Below, in pieces: positions 24,403 through 37,362 of a stretch of 64,000 nucleotides of DNA (position 1 is the first letter of the stretch; every line of letters begins with the position of its first letter). A model generated the notes under the pieces. It did no database searches. It saw only the letters and a list, made by a program, of their open reading frames with translations, and was not told the origin of the DNA. The stretch lies in contig CM069603.1 of assembly GCA_035771175.1 (NCBI GenBank), positions 22,172,286-22,236,285 on the forward strand, read 5' to 3'. Source of the DNA: Paratinospora sagittata. Its lineage: Eukaryota; Streptophyta; Magnoliopsida; Ranunculales; Menispermaceae. Position numbers and translations under genes: made by a program.

Positions 24403-25265
24403 GGGTAACCCCTCGATCAATCTCAGCACTAAAACTCTGAAAATTGCAAAGTCTTCAAAATCACTTTCGATATAGTATTTCATTTTGAAAAAAATGTTTT
24501 CCGAATGGTTTTAATCATAATTTTAATGAGTTTTGAATTATTTAAAAGTGTTTATTCTTGTATCAAAGTGTTTTGAGTCAATGAAATGGTTCTTTAGTGT
24601 CAAAATATTAATTTTTCAAAAATAAGGCATCCAGCAATTGGCACGTCTTAGACTAAAATTTAATATTTCTAACGAGAAAAATGTGGGTACTTCTGCTTGC
24701 TCTATTTTTCTATTCCTTCACAGTTTTGCAAGGTTATCTTAATTGAAACATTCTCTAGTAACACTAGATGATTCCCATTATCTCGCACGCCCAAAAAACT
24801 TTAGATTGAACAATGTTTTGAATTCAAATCATTTTGTAGTACTCTGGCTCTTTAACCTTCAACTTCAAATTTTATAAAACACTCATTCTCTGATTTTTAA
24901 AAATACAACACGCACGATATTTGCAAGTTAGATTGAGCTTTTCGAAGAGTTTTTCAAGAGAAGAAAGTAATGATTCTTGCCTTTGCAAAAAAAGGCTTCG
25001 AATTGAATCAAAATTGCAATCTGTCCTGATGTTCAGCTAGTTCTTCATTTAATCCCTTGTGTGCTAAGATTTGCAGAGGCTATCCATTGTTTAAAACTCT
25101 AAGTATCAGAAGTGGTCTCGGTAAGATAACACATCAAAAAGGAACACATCACCTGTTTTGCGTCAAGAACACATCAAACAATAGCTTTCGAATTCTACAA
25201 TGGTCAAGCTCGAAGAACGAAGACATATCTCACGTCTAATGCATTAGTTTGATCTCTGGTGTGTA
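24403..25265 (+). repeat. Monomer 29 (863 bp, class A)
   Basis: First class A. GGCATCC and AACACTAG are each one base short. Private TGCTCTATTT, TTGAAACATTC and CTGTCCTG. Confidence 0.95.
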
Positions 25266-26129
25266 GGGTAACCCCTCGATCAATCTCAGCACTAAAACTC
25301 TGAAAATTGCAAAGTCTTCAAAATCACTTTCGATATAGTATTTCTTTTGAAAAAAATGTTTTCTGAAAGGTTTTAATCATAATTTTAATGAGTTTTGAAA
25401 TATTTAAAAGTGTTTAATCTTATATCAAAGTGTTTTGAGTCAATGAAATGGTTCTTTAGTGTCAAAATATTAATGTTTCAAAAATAAGGCTATCCAGCAA
25501 TTGGCACGTCTTAGACTAAAATCTGATATTTCTAACGAGAAAAATGTGGGCACTTCTGCTTGCTCGGTTTTTCTATTCCTTCACAGTTTTGCCAGGTTAT
25601 CTTAATTGAAATATTCTATAGTAACACCTAGATGATTCCCATTGTCTCGCACGCCCAAAAAACTTTAGATTGAACAATGTTTTGAATTCAAATCATTTTG
25701 TAGTACTCTTGCTCTTTAACCTTCAACTTCAAATTTTATAAAACACTTATTCTCTGATTTTCAAAAATACAACACGCACGATATTTGCAAGTTGGATTGA
25801 GCTTTTCGAAGAGTTTTTCAAGAGAAGAAAGTAATGATTCTTGCCTTTGCAAAAAAAGGCTTCGAATTGAATCAAAATTGCAATCTGTCTTGATGTTCAG
25901 CTAGTTCTTCATTTACTCCCTTGTGTGCTAAGATTTGCAGAGGCTATCCATTGTTTAAAACTCTAAGTATCAGAAGTGGTCTCGGTAAGATAACACATGA
26001 AAAAGGAACACATCACCTGTTTTGCATCAAGAACACATCAAACAATAGCTTTCGAATTCTACAAAGATCAAGCTCGAAGAACGAAGACATATCTCATGTC
26101 TAATGCATTAGTTTGATCTCTGGTGTGTA
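25266..26129 (+). repeat. Monomer 30 (864 bp, class B)
   Basis: One base short at TATTTCTTTTG. Private GCTCGGTTTTTC, GTTGGATTG and ATTTACTCCC. Confidence 0.95.
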
Positions 26130-26994
26130 GCGTAACCCCTCGATCAATCTCAGCACTAAAACTCTGAAAATTGCAAAGTCTTCAAAATCACTTTCAATAT
26201 AGTATTCCATTTTGAAAAAAATGTTTTCCGAAAGGTTTTAATCATAATTTTAATGAGTTTTGAATTATTTAAAAGTGTTTAATCTTATATCAAAGTGTTT
26301 TGAGTCAATGAAATGGTTCTTTAGTGTCAAAATATTAATTTTTCAAAAATAAGGCTATCCAGCAATTTGCACGTCTTACACTAAATTTGATATTTCTAAC
26401 GAGAAAAATGTGGGCACTTCTGCTTGCTCGATTTTTCTATTCCTTCACAGTTTTGCCAGGTTATCTTAATTGAAATATTCTCTAGTAACACCTAGATGAT
26501 TCCCATTTTCTCGCACGCCCAAAAAACTTTAGATTGAACAATGTTTTGAATACAAATCATTTTGTAGTACTTTCGCTCTTTAACCTTCAACTTCAAATTT
26601 TATAAACCACTCATTCTCTGATTTTCAAAAATTCAACACGCACGATATTTTCAAGTTAGATTGAGCTTTTTGAAGAGTTTTTCAAGAGAAGAAAGTAATG
26701 ATTCTTGCCTTTGCAAAAAAAGGCTTCGAATTGAATCAAAATTGCAATCTGCCTTGATGTTCAGCTAGGTTCTTCATTTTATCCCTTGTGTGCTAAGATT
26801 TGCAGAGGCTATCCCTTGTTTAAAACTCTAAGTATATGAAGTGGTCTCGGTAAGATAACACATCAAAAAGGAACACATCACCTGTTTTGCGTCAAGAACA
26901 CATCAAACAATAGCTTTCGAATTTTACAATGGTCAAGCTCGAAGAACGAAGACATATCTCATGTTTAACGCATTAGTTTGATCTCTGGTGTGTA
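26130..26994 (+). repeat. Monomer 31 (865 bp, class C)
   Basis: Anchor GCGTAACCCC, shared with monomers 36 and 42. Private TTCAATATAG, GAATACAAATC (EcoRI site lost) and GATATTTTC. Confidence 0.95.
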
Positions 26995-27859
26995 GGGTAA
27001 CCCCTCGATCAATCTTAGCACTAAAACTCTGAAAATTGCAAAGTCTTCAAAATCACTTTCGATATAATATTTCATTTTGACAAAAATGTTTTCCGAATGG
27101 TTTTAATCATAATTTTAATGAGTTTTGAATTATTTAAAAGTGTTTATTCTTGTATCAAAGTGTTTTGAGTCAATGAAATTGTTCTTTAGTGTCAAAATAT
27201 TAATTTTTCAATAATAAGGCTATCCAGCAATTGGCACGTCTTAGACTAAAATTTAATATTTCTAACGAGAAAAATGTGGGTACTTCTGCTTGCTCGATTT
27301 TTCTATTCCTTCACAGTTTTGCAAGGTTATCTTAATTGAAATATTCTCTAGTAACACCTAGATGATTCCCATTATCTCGCACGCCCAAAAAACTTTAGAT
27401 TGAACAATGTTTTGAATTCAAATCATTTTGTAGTACTCTGGCTCTTTAACCTTCAACTTCAAATTTTATAAAACACTCATTCTCTGATTTTCAAAAATAC
27501 AACACGCACGATATTTGCAAGTTAGATTGAGCTTTTCGAAGAGTTTTTCAAGAGAAGAAAGTAATGATTCTTGCCTTTGCAAAAAAAGGCTTCGAATTGA
27601 ATCAAAATTGCAATCTGTCTTGATGTTCAGCTAGTTCTTCATTTTATCCCTTGTGTGCTAAGATTTGCAGAGGCTATCCATTGTTTAAAACTCTAAGTAT
27701 ATGAAGTGGTCTCGGTAAGATAACACATCAAAAAGGAACACATCACCTGTTTTGCGTCAAGAACACATCAAACAATAGCTTTAGAATTCTACAATGGTCA
27801 AGCTCGAAGAACGAAGACATATCTCATGTCTAATGCATTAGTTTGATCTCTGGTGTGTA
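26995..27859 (+). repeat. Monomer 32 (865 bp, class A)
   Basis: Sister of monomer 29. Private GATATAATATTT, GAAATTGTTC, TCAATAATAAGG and TTTAGAATTC. Confidence 0.95.
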
Positions 27860-28724
27860 GGGTAACCCCTCGATCAATCTCAGCACTAAAACTCTGAAAA
27901 TTGCAAAGTCTTCAAAATCACTTTCGATATAGTATTTCATTTTGAAAAAAATGTTTTCTGAAAGGTTTTAATCATAATTTTAATGAGTTTTGAAATATTT
28001 AAAAGTGTTTAATCTTATATCAAAGTGTTTTGAGTCAATGAAATGGTTCTTTAGTGTCAAAATATTAATGTTTCAAAAATAAGGCTATCCAGCAATTGGC
28101 ACGTCTTAGACTAAAATCTGATATTTCTAACGAGAAAAATGTGGGCACTTCTGCTTGCTCGATTTTTCTATTCCTTCACAGTTTTGCCAGGTTATCTTAA
28201 TTGAAATATTCTATAGTAACACCTAGATGATTCCCATTGTCTCGCACGCCCAAAAAACTTTAGATTGAACAATGTTTTGAATTCAAATCATTTTGTAGTA
28301 CTCTTGCTCTTTAACCTTCAACTTCAAATTTTATAAAACACTTATTCTCTGATTTTCAAAAATACAACACGCACGATATTTGCAAGTTAGATTGAGCTTT
28401 TCGAAGAGTTTTTCAAGAGAAGAAAGTAATGATTCTTGCCTTTGCAAAAAAAGGCTTCGAATTGAATCAAAATTGCAATCTGTCTTGATGTTCAGCTAGT
28501 TCTTCATTTAATCCCTTGTGTGCTAATATTTGCAGAGGCTATCCATTGTTTAAAACTCTAAGTATCAGAAGTGGTCTCGGTAAGATAACACATGAAAAAG
28601 GAAGACATCACCTGTTTTGCATCAAGAACACATCAAACAATAGCTTTCGAATTCTACAAAGATCAAGCTCGAAGAACGAAGACATATCTCATGTCTAATG
28701 CATTAGTTTGATCTCTGGTGTGTA
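27860..28724 (+). repeat. Monomer 33 (865 bp, class B)
   Basis: Sister of monomer 30. CTAATATTTG and TATCAGAAG tail; private GGAAGACATC. Confidence 0.95.
28695..28706. other. 12-bp perfect palindrome CTAATGCATTAG (example)
   Basis: Found in monomers carrying the TpG form; the CpG form TTAACGCATTAG is not palindromic, so one CpG-to-TpG change (plus C/T at the second base) creates or destroys it. Confidence 0.8.
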
Positions 28725-29589
28725 GGGTAACCCCTCGATCAATCTCAGCACTAAAACTCTGAAAATTGCAAAGTCCTCAAAATCACTTTCGATATAGTAT
28801 TTCGTTTTGAAAAAAATGTTTTCCGAAAGGTTTTAATCATAATTTAAATGAGTCTTGAATTATTTAAAAGTGTTTAATCTTATATCAAAGTGTTTTGTGT
28901 CAATGAAATGGTTCTTTAGTGTCAAAATATTAATTTTTCAAAAATAAGGCTATCCAGCGATTGGCACGTCTTAGACTAAAATCTGATATTTCTAACGAGA
29001 AAAATGTGGGCACTTCTGCTTGCTCGATTTTTCTATTCCTTCACAGTTTTGCCAGGTTATCTTAATTGAAATATTCTATAGTAACACCTAGATGATTCCC
29101 ATTGTCTCGCACGCCCAAAAAACTTTAGATTGAACAATGTTTTGAATTCAAATCATTTTGTAGTACTCTTGCTCTTTAACCTTCAACTTCAAATTTTATA
29201 AAACACTTATTCTCTGATTTTCAAAAATACAACACGCACGATATTTGCAAGTTAGATTGAGCTTTTCGAATAGTTTTTCAAGAGAAGAAAGTAATGATTC
29301 TTGCCTTTGCAAAAAAAGGCTTCGAATTGAATCAAAATTGCAATATGTCTTGATGTTCAGCTAGTTCTTCATTTAATCCCTTGTGTGCTAATATTTGCAG
29401 AGGCTATCCATTGTTTAAAACTCTAAGTATCAGAAGTGGTCTCGGTAAGATAACACATGAAAAAGGAACACATCACCTGTTTTGCATCAAGAACACATCA
29501 AACAATAGCTTTCGAATTCTACAAAGATCAAGCTCGAAGAACGAAGACATATCTCATGTCTAATGCATTAGTTTGATCTCTGGTGTGTA
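28725..29589 (+). repeat. Monomer 34 (865 bp, B/E mosaic)
   Basis: AATTTAAATGAG, GTCTTGAATT and CGAATAGTTT; the left hexamer boundary lies at 29271. Private AGTCCTCAAA, CCAGCGATTGG and CAATATGTC. Confidence 0.95.
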
Positions 29590-30449
29590 GGGTAACCCCT
29601 CGATCAATCTCAGCACTAAAACTCTGAAAATTGCAAAGTCTTCAAAATCACTTTCGATATAGTATTTCGTTTTGAAAAAAATGTTTTCCGAAAGGTTTTA
29701 ATCATAATTTAAATGAGTCTTGAATTATTTAAAAGTGTTTAATCTTATATCAAAGTGTTTTGTGTCAATGAAATGGTTCTTTAGTGTCAAAATATTAATT
29801 TTTCAAAAATAAGGCTATCCACCAATTTCCACGTCTTAGACTAAAATCTGATATTTCTAACGAGAAAAATGTGGGCACTTCTGCTTGCTCGATTTTTCTA
29901 TTCCTTCACAGTTTTGCCAGGTTATATTAATTGAAATATTCTCGAGTAACACCTAGAAGATTCCCATTGTCTCGCACGCCCAAAAAACTTTAGATTGAAC
30001 AATGTTTTGAATTCAAATCATTTTGTAGTACTCTTGCTCTTTAACCTTCAACTTCAAATTTTATAAAACACTCATTCTCTGATTTTCAAAAATACAACAC
30101 GCACGATATTTGCAAGTTAGATTGAGCTTTTCGAAGAGTTTTTCAAGAGAAGAAAGTAATGATTCTTGCCTTTGCAAAAAAAAGGCTTCGAATTGAATCA
30201 AAATTTCAATTTGTCTTGATGTTCAGCTAGTTCTTCATTTTATCCCTTGTGTGCTAATATTTGCAGAGGCTATCCATTGTTTATAAGTATCTGAAGTGGT
30301 CTCGGTAAGATAACACAAGAAAAAGGAACACATCACCTGTTTTGCATCAAGAACACATCAAACAATAGCTTTCGAATTCTACAAAGATCAAGCTCGAAGA
30401 ACGAAGACATATCTCATGTCTAATGCATTAGTTTGATCTCTGGTGTGTA
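29590..30449 (+). repeat. Monomer 35 (860 bp, class E, minus-6 tail)
   Basis: First minus-6 tail. GTTATATTAATT, TTCTCGAGTAAC and an eight-A tract, all shared with monomer 41. Confidence 0.95.
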
Positions 30450-31315
30450 GCGTAACCCCTCGATCAATCTCAGCACTAAAACTCTGAAAATTGCAAAGTC
30501 TTCAAAATCACTTTCGATATAGTATTCCGTTTTGAAAAAAATGTTTTCCGAAAGGTTTTAATCATAATTTTAATGAGTTTTGAATTATTTAAAAGTGTTT
30601 AATCTTATATCAAAGTGTTTTGAGTCAAAGAAATGGTTCTTTAGTGTCAAAATATTAATTTTTAAAAAATAAGGCTATCCAGCAATTTCCACGTCTTACA
30701 CTAAAATTTGATATTTCTAACGAGAAAAATGTGGGCACTTCTGCTTGCTCGATTTTTCTATTCCTTCACAGTTTTGCCAGGTTATCTTAATTGAAATATT
30801 CTCTAGTAACACCTAGATGATTCCCATTTTCTCGCACGCCCAAAAAACTTTAGATTGAACAATGTTTTGAATTCAAATCATTTTGTAGTACTTTCGCTCT
30901 TTAACCTTCAACTTCAAATTTTATAAACCACTCATTCTCTGATTTTCAAAAATTCAACACGCACGATATTTGCAAGTTAGATTGAGCTTTTTGAAGAGTT
31001 TTTCAAGAGAAGAAAGTAATGATTCTTGCCTTTGCAAAAAAAGGCTTCGAATTGAATCAAAATTGCAATCTGCCCTGATGTTCAGCTAGGTTCTTCATTT
31101 TATCCCTTGTGTGCTAAGATTTGCAGAGGCTATCCCTTGTTTAAAACTCTAAGTATATGAAGTGGTCTCGGTAAGATAACACATCAAAAAGGAACACATC
31201 ACCTGTTTTGCATCAAGAACACATCAAACAACAACTTTCGAATTCTACAAAGATCAAGCTCGAAGAACGAAGACATATCTCATGTTTAACGCATTAGTTT
31301 GATCTCTGGTGTGTA
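30450..31315 (+). repeat. Monomer 36 (866 bp, class C)
   Basis: GCGTAACCCC, GTCAAAGAAATGG, TTTTTAAAAAATAAGG and TTTCCACGTC, shared with monomer 42. Confidence 0.95.
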
Positions 31316-32179
31316 GGGTAACCCCTCGATCAATCTTAGCACTAAAACTCTGAAAATTGCAAAGTCTTTAAAATCACTTTCGATATAGTATTTCATTTTG
31401 ACAAAAATGTTTTCCGAATGGTTTTAATCATAATTTTAATGAGTTTTGAATTATTTAAAAGTGTTTATTCTTGTATCCAAGTGTTTTGAGTCAATGAAAT
31501 GGTTCTTTAGTGTCAAAATATTAATTTTTCAAAAATAAGGCATCCAGCAATTGGCACGTCTTAGACTAAAATTTAATATTTCTAACGAGAAAAATGTGGG
31601 TACTTCTGCTTGCTCGATTTTTCTATTCCTTCACAGTTTTGCAAGGTTATCTTAATTGAAATATTCTCTAGTAACACTAGATGATTCCCATTATCTCGCA
31701 CGCCCAAAAAACTTTAGATTGAACAATGTTTTGAATTCAAATCATTTTGTAGTACTCTGGCTCTTTAACCTTCAACTTCAAATTTTATAAAACACTCATT
31801 CTCTGATTTTCAAAAATACAACACGCACGATATTTGCAAGTTAGATTGAGCTTTTCGAAGAGTTTTTTCAAGAGAAGAAAGTAATGATTCTTGCCTTTGC
31901 AAAAAAAGGCTTCGAATTGAATCAAAATTGCAATCTGTCTTGATGTTCAGCTAGTTCTTCATTTTATCCCTTGTGTGCTAAGATTTGCAGAGGCTATCCA
32001 TTGTTTAAAACTCTAAGTATATGAAGTGGTCTCGGTAAGATAACACATCAAAAAGGAACACATCACCTGTTTTGCGTCAAGAACACATCAAACAATAGCT
32101 TTCGAATTTTACAATGGTCAAGCTCGAAGAACGAAGACATATCTCATGTCTAATGCATTAGTTTGATCTCTGGTGTGTA
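31316..32179 (+). repeat. Monomer 37 (864 bp, class A)
   Basis: TTGTATCCAAG, GGCATCC, AACACTAG and GAGTTTTTTC (+1). Private AGTCTTTAAAATC. Confidence 0.95.
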
Positions 32180-33042
32180 GGGTAACCCCTCGATCAATCT
32201 CAGCACTAAAACTCTGAAAATTGCAAAGTCTTCAAAATCACTTTCGATATAGTATTTCATTTTGAAAAAAATATTTTCCGAATGGTTTTAATCATAATTT
32301 TAATGAGTTTTGAATTATTTAAAAGTGTTTATTCTTGTATCAAAGTGTTTTGAGTCAATGAAATGGTTCTTTAGTGTCAAAATATTAATTTTTCAAAAAT
32401 AAGGCATCCAGCAATTGGCACGTCTTAGACTAAAATTTAATATTTCTAACGAGAAAAATGTGGGTACTTCTGCTTGCTCGATTTTTCTATTCCTTCACAG
32501 TTTTGCAAGGTTATCTTAATTGAAATATTCTCTAGTAACACTAGATGATTCCCATTATCTCGCACGCCCAAAAAACTTTAGATTGAACAATGTTTTGAAT
32601 TCAAATCATTTTGTAGTACTCTGGCTCTTTAACCTTCAACTTCAAATTTTATAAAACACTCATTCTCTGATTTTCAAAAATACAACACGCACGATATTTG
32701 CAAGTTAGATTGAGCTTTTCGTAGAGTTTTTCAAGAGAAGAAAGTAATGATTCTTGCCTTTGCAAAAAAAGGCTTCGAATTGAATCAAAATTGCAATCTG
32801 TCTTGATGTTCAGCTAGTTCTTCATTTTATCCCTTGTGTGCTAAGATTTGCAGAGGCTATCCATTGTTTAAAACTCTAAGTATATGAAGTGGTCTTGGTA
32901 AGATAACACATCAAAAAGGAACACATCACCTGTTTTGCGTCAAGAACACATCAAACAATAGCTTTCGAATTCTACAATGGTCAAGCTCGAAGAACGAAGA
33001 CATATCTCATGTCTAATGCATTAGTTTGATCTCTGGTGTGTA
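32180..33042 (+). repeat. Monomer 38 (863 bp, class A)
   Basis: AAAAATATTTTCCG, TTCGTAGAG and GGTCTTGGTAAG; sister of monomer 45. Confidence 0.95.
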
Positions 33043-33905
33043 GGGTAACCCCTCGATCAATCTCAGCACTAAAACTCTGAAAATTGCAAAGTCTTCAAAA
33101 TCACTTTCGATATAGTATTTCATTTTGAAAAAAATGTTTTCTGAAAGGTTTTAATCATAATTTTAATGAGTTTTGAAATATTTAAAAGTGTTTATTCTGT
33201 ATCAAAGTGTTTTGAGTCAATGAAATGGTTCTTTAGTGTCAAAATATTAATTTTTCAAAAATAAGGCTATCCAGCAATTGGCACGTCTTAGACTAAAATT
33301 TAATATTTCTAACGAGAAAAATGTGGTTACTTCTGCTTGCTCGATTTTTCTATTCCTTCACAGTTTTGCAAGGTTATCTTAATTGAAATATTCTCTAGTA
33401 ACACCTAGATGATTCCCATTATCTAGCACGCCCAAAAAACTTTAGAATGAACAATGTTTTGAATTCAAATCATTTTGTAGTACTCTTGCTCTTTAACCTT
33501 CAACTTCAAATTTTATAAAACACTCATTCTCTGATTTTCAAAAATACAACACGCACGATATTTGCAAGTTAGATTGAGCTTTTCGAAAAGTTTTTCAAGA
33601 GAAGAAAGTAATGATTCTTGCCTTCGAAAAAAAGGCTTCGAATTGAATCAAAATTGCAATCTGTCTTGATGTTCAGCTAGTTCTTCATTTTATCCCTTGT
33701 GTGCTAAGATTTGCAGAGGCTATCCATTGTTTAAAACTCTAAGTATATGAAGTGGTCTCGGTAAGATAACAGATCAAAAAGGAACACATCACCTGTTTTG
33801 CGTCAAGAACACATCAAACAATAGCTTTCGAATTCTACAATGGTCAAGCTCGAAGAACGAAAACATATCTCATGTCTAATGCATTAGTTTGATCTCTGGT
33901 GTATA
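33043..33905 (+). repeat. Monomer 39 (863 bp, B head, A body)
   Basis: TTTATTCTGTATC, GTGGTTACTT, ATCTAGCACG and GCCTTCGAAAAAAAGG; sister of monomer 46. Private TTAGAATGAAC. Confidence 0.95.
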
Positions 33906-34770
33906 GGGTAACCCCTCGATCAATCTCAGCACTAAAACTTTGAAAATTGCAAAGTCTTCAAAATCACTTTCGATATAGTATTTCATTTTGAAAAAAATGT
34001 TTTCTGAAAGGTTTTAATCATAATTTTAATGAGTTTTGAAATATTTAAAAGTGTTTAATCTTATATCGAAGTGTTTTGAGTCAATGAAATGGTTCTTTAG
34101 TGTCAAAATATTAATGTTTCAAAAATAAGGCTATCCAGCAATTGGCACGTCTTAGACTAAAATCTGATATTTCTAACGAAAAAAATGTGGGCACTTCTGC
34201 ATGCTCGATTTTTCTATTCCTTCACAGTTTTGCCAGGTTATCTTAATTGAAATATTCTCTAGTAACACCTAGATGATTCCCATTGTCTCGCACGCCCAAA
34301 AAACTTTAGATTGAACAATGTTTTGAATTCAAATCATTTTGTAGTACTCTTGCTCTTTAACCTTCAACTTCAAATTTTATAAAACACTTATTCTCTGATT
34401 TTCAAAAATACAACACGCACGATATTTGCAAGTTAGATTGAGCTTTTCGAATAGTTTTTCAAGAGAAGAAAGTAATGATTCTTGCCTTTGCAAAAAAAGG
34501 CTTCGAATTGAATCAAAATTGCAATCTGTCTTGATGTTCAGCTAGTTCTTCATTTAATCCCTTGTGTGCTAATATTTGCAGAGGCTATCCATTGTTTAAA
34601 ACTCTAAGTATCAGAAGTGGTCTCGGTAAGATAACACATGAAAAAGGAACACATCACCTGTTTTGCATCAAGAACACATCAAACAATAGCTTTCGAATTC
34701 TACAAAGATCAAGCTCGAAGAACGAAGACATATCTCATGTCTAATGCATTAGTTTGATCTCTGGTGTGTA
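33906..34770 (+). repeat. Monomer 40 (865 bp, class B)
   Basis: TATCGAAGTG, AACGAAAAAAATG and CTGCATGCTC shared with monomer 47. CGAATAGTTT marks the hexamer copy junction at 34452. Confidence 0.95.
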
Positions 34771-35630
34771 GGGTAACCCCTCGATCAATCTCAGCACTAA
34801 AACTCTGAAAATTGCAAAGTCTTCAAAATCACTTTCGATATAGTATTTCGTTTTGAAAAAAATGTTTTCCGAAAGGTTTTAATCATAATTTAAATGAGTC
34901 TTGAATTATTTAAAAGTGTTTAATCTTATATCAAAGTGTTTTGTGTCAATGAAATGGTTCTTTAGTGTCAAAATATTAATTTTTCAAAAATAAGGCTATC
35001 CACCAATTTCCACGTCTTAGACTAAAATCTGATATTTCTAACGAGAAAAATGTGGGCACTTCTGCTTGCTCGATTTTTCTATTCCTTCACAGTTTTGCCA
35101 GGTTATATTAATTGAAATATTCTCGAGTAACACCTAGAAGATTCCCATTGTCTCGCACGCCCAAAAAACTTTAGATTGAACAATGTTTTGAATTCAAATC
35201 ATTTTGTAGTACTCTTGCTCTTTAACCTTCAACTTCAAATTTTATAAAACACTCATTCTCTGATTTTCAAAAATACAACACGCACGATATTTGCAAGTTA
35301 GATTGAGCTTTTCGAAGAGTTTTTCAAGAGAAGAAAGTAATGATTCTTGCCTTTGCAAAAAAAAGGCTTCGAATTGAATCAAAATTTCAATTTGTCTTGA
35401 TGTTCAGCTAGTTCTTCATTTTATCCCTTGTGTGCTAATATTTGCAGAGGCTATCCATTGTTTATAAGTATCTGAAGTGGTCTCGGTAAGATAACACAAG
35501 AAAAAGGAACACATCACCTGTTTTGCATCAAGAACACATCAAACAATAGCTTTCGAATTCTACAAAGATCAAGCTCGAAGAACGAAGACATATCTCATGT
35601 CTAATGCATTAGTTTGATCTCTGGTGTGTA
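34771..35630 (+). repeat. Monomer 41 (860 bp, class E, minus-6 tail)
   Basis: Hexamer partner of monomer 35, 5181 bp away; I see no differences by eye. Confidence 0.95.
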
Positions 35631-36496
35631 GCGTAACCCCTCGATCAATCTCAGCACTAAAACTCTGAAAATTGCAAAGTCTTCAAAATCACTTTCGATA
35701 TAGTATTCCGTTTTGAAAAAAATGTTTTCCGAAAGGTTTTAATCATAATTTTAATGAGTTTTGAATTATTTAAAAGTGTTTAATCTTATATCAAAGTGTT
35801 TTGAGTCAAAGAAATGGTTCTTTAGTGTCAAAATATTAATTTTTAAAAAATAAGGCTATCCAGCAATTTCCACGTCTTACACTAAAATTTGATATTTCTA
35901 ACGAGAAAAATGTGGGCACTTCTGCTTGCTCGATTTTTCTATTCCTTCACAGTTTTGCCAGGTTATCTTAATTGAAATATTCTCTAGTAACACCTAGATG
36001 ATTCCCATTTTCTCGCACGCCCAAAAAACTTTAGATTGAACAATGTTTTGAATTCAAATCATTTTGTAGTACTTTCGCTCTTTAACCTTCAACTTCAAAT
36101 TTTATAAACCACTCATTCTCTGATTTTCAAAAATTCAACACGCACGATATTTGCAAGTTAGATTGAGCTTTTTGAAGAGTTTTTCAAGAGAAGAAAGTAA
36201 TGATTCTTGCCTTTGCAAAAAAAGGCTTCGAATTGAATCAAAATTGCAATCTGCCCTGATGTTCAGCTAGGTTCTTCATTTTATCCCTTGTGTGCTAAGA
36301 TTTGCAGAGGCTATCCCTTGTTTAAAACTCTAAGTATATGAAGTGGTCTCGGTAAGATAACACATCAAAAAGGAACACATCACCTGTTTTGCATCAAGAA
36401 CACATCAAACAACAACTTTCGAATTCTACAAAGATCAAGCTCGAAGAACGAAGACATATCTCATGTTTAACGCATTAGTTTGATCTCTGGTGTGTA
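35631..36496 (+). repeat. Monomer 42 (866 bp, class C)
   Basis: Hexamer partner of monomer 36, including the mutated anchor GCGTAACCCC. Confidence 0.95.
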
Positions 36497-37362
36497 GGGT
36501 AACCCCTCGATCAATCTTAGCACTAAAACTCTTAAAATTGCAAAGTCTTCAAAATCACTTTCGATATAGTATTTCATTTTGACAAAAATGTTTTCCGAAT
36601 GGTTTTAATCATAATTTTAATGAGTTTTGAATTATTTAAAAGTGTTTAATCTTATATCAAAGTGTTTTGAGTCAAAGAAATGGTTCTTTAGTGTCAAAAT
36701 ATTAATTTTTAAAAAATAAGGCTATCCAGCAATTTCCACGTCTTACACTAAAATTTGATATTTCTAACGAGAAAAATGTGGGCACTTCTGCTTGCTCGAT
36801 TTTTCTATTCCTTCACAGTTTTGCCAGGTTATCTTAATTGAAATATTCTCTAGTAACACCTAGATGATTCCCATTTTCTCGCACGCCCAAAAAACTTTAG
36901 ATTGAACAATGTTTTGAATTCAAATCATTTTGTAGTACTTTCGCTCTTTAACCTTCAACTTCAAATTTTATAAACCACTCATTCTCTGATTTTCAAAAAT
37001 TCAACACGCACGATATTTGCAAGTTAGATTGAGCTTTTTGAAGAGTTTTTCAAGAGAAGAAAGTAATGATTCTTGCCTTTGCAAAAAAAGGCTTCGAATT
37101 GAATCAAAATTGCAATCTGCCCTGATGTTCAGCTAGGTTCTTCTTTTTATCCCTTGTGTGCTAAGATTTGCAGAGGCTATCCCTTGTTTAAAACTCTAAG
37201 TATATGAAGTGGTCTCGGTAAGATAACACATCAAAAAGGAACACATCACCTGTTTTGCATCAAGAACACATCAAACAACAACTTTCGAATTCTACAAAGA
37301 TCAAGCTCGAAGAACGAAGACATATCTCATGTTTAACGCATTAGTTTGATCTCTGGTGTGTA
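36497..37362 (+). repeat. Monomer 43 (866 bp, extra, A head / C body)
   Basis: Absent from hexamer copy 1. Head (CTCTTAAAATTGC, CCGAATGG) matches monomer 44; from about 36600-36649 onward it matches monomer 42 (GTCAAAGAAATGG, TTTTTAAAAAATAAGG). Private TTCTTCTTTTTATC. Confidence 0.95.

Larger units (their letters stand above)
23538..29270 (+). repeat. Trimer-like region, about 2594 bp (A-B-C order)
   Basis: Monomers 29-30-31 are class A, B, C; monomers 32 and 33 repeat A and B 2592-2594 bp later, but monomer 34 is a B/E mosaic rather than C. Monomer 28 is a C-headed transition. Class A first appears here (CCGAATGG, CTTGTATC, GCAAGG, CTCTGGCTC). Confidence 0.75.
29271..34451 (+). repeat. Hexamer HOR, copy 1 (5181 bp)
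   Basis: From CGAATAGTTTTT in monomer 34 to the same motif in monomer 40, followed by copy 2. Internal lengths 860-866-864-863-863-865 and class order E-C-A-A-(B/A)-B recur in copy 2. Rare shared markers: GTTATATTAATT, TTCTCGAGTAAC, GTCAAAGAAATGG, TTCGTAGAG, GTGGTTACTT, CTGCATGCTC. Only about six single-base differences from copy 2 by eye. Confidence 0.92.

Noticed and set aside
30181..30190. Eight-A tract after CCTTTGC in monomers 19, 35 and 41 as a distinct element
   Set aside because: Ordinary homopolymer length variation (six to eight A) across monomers.
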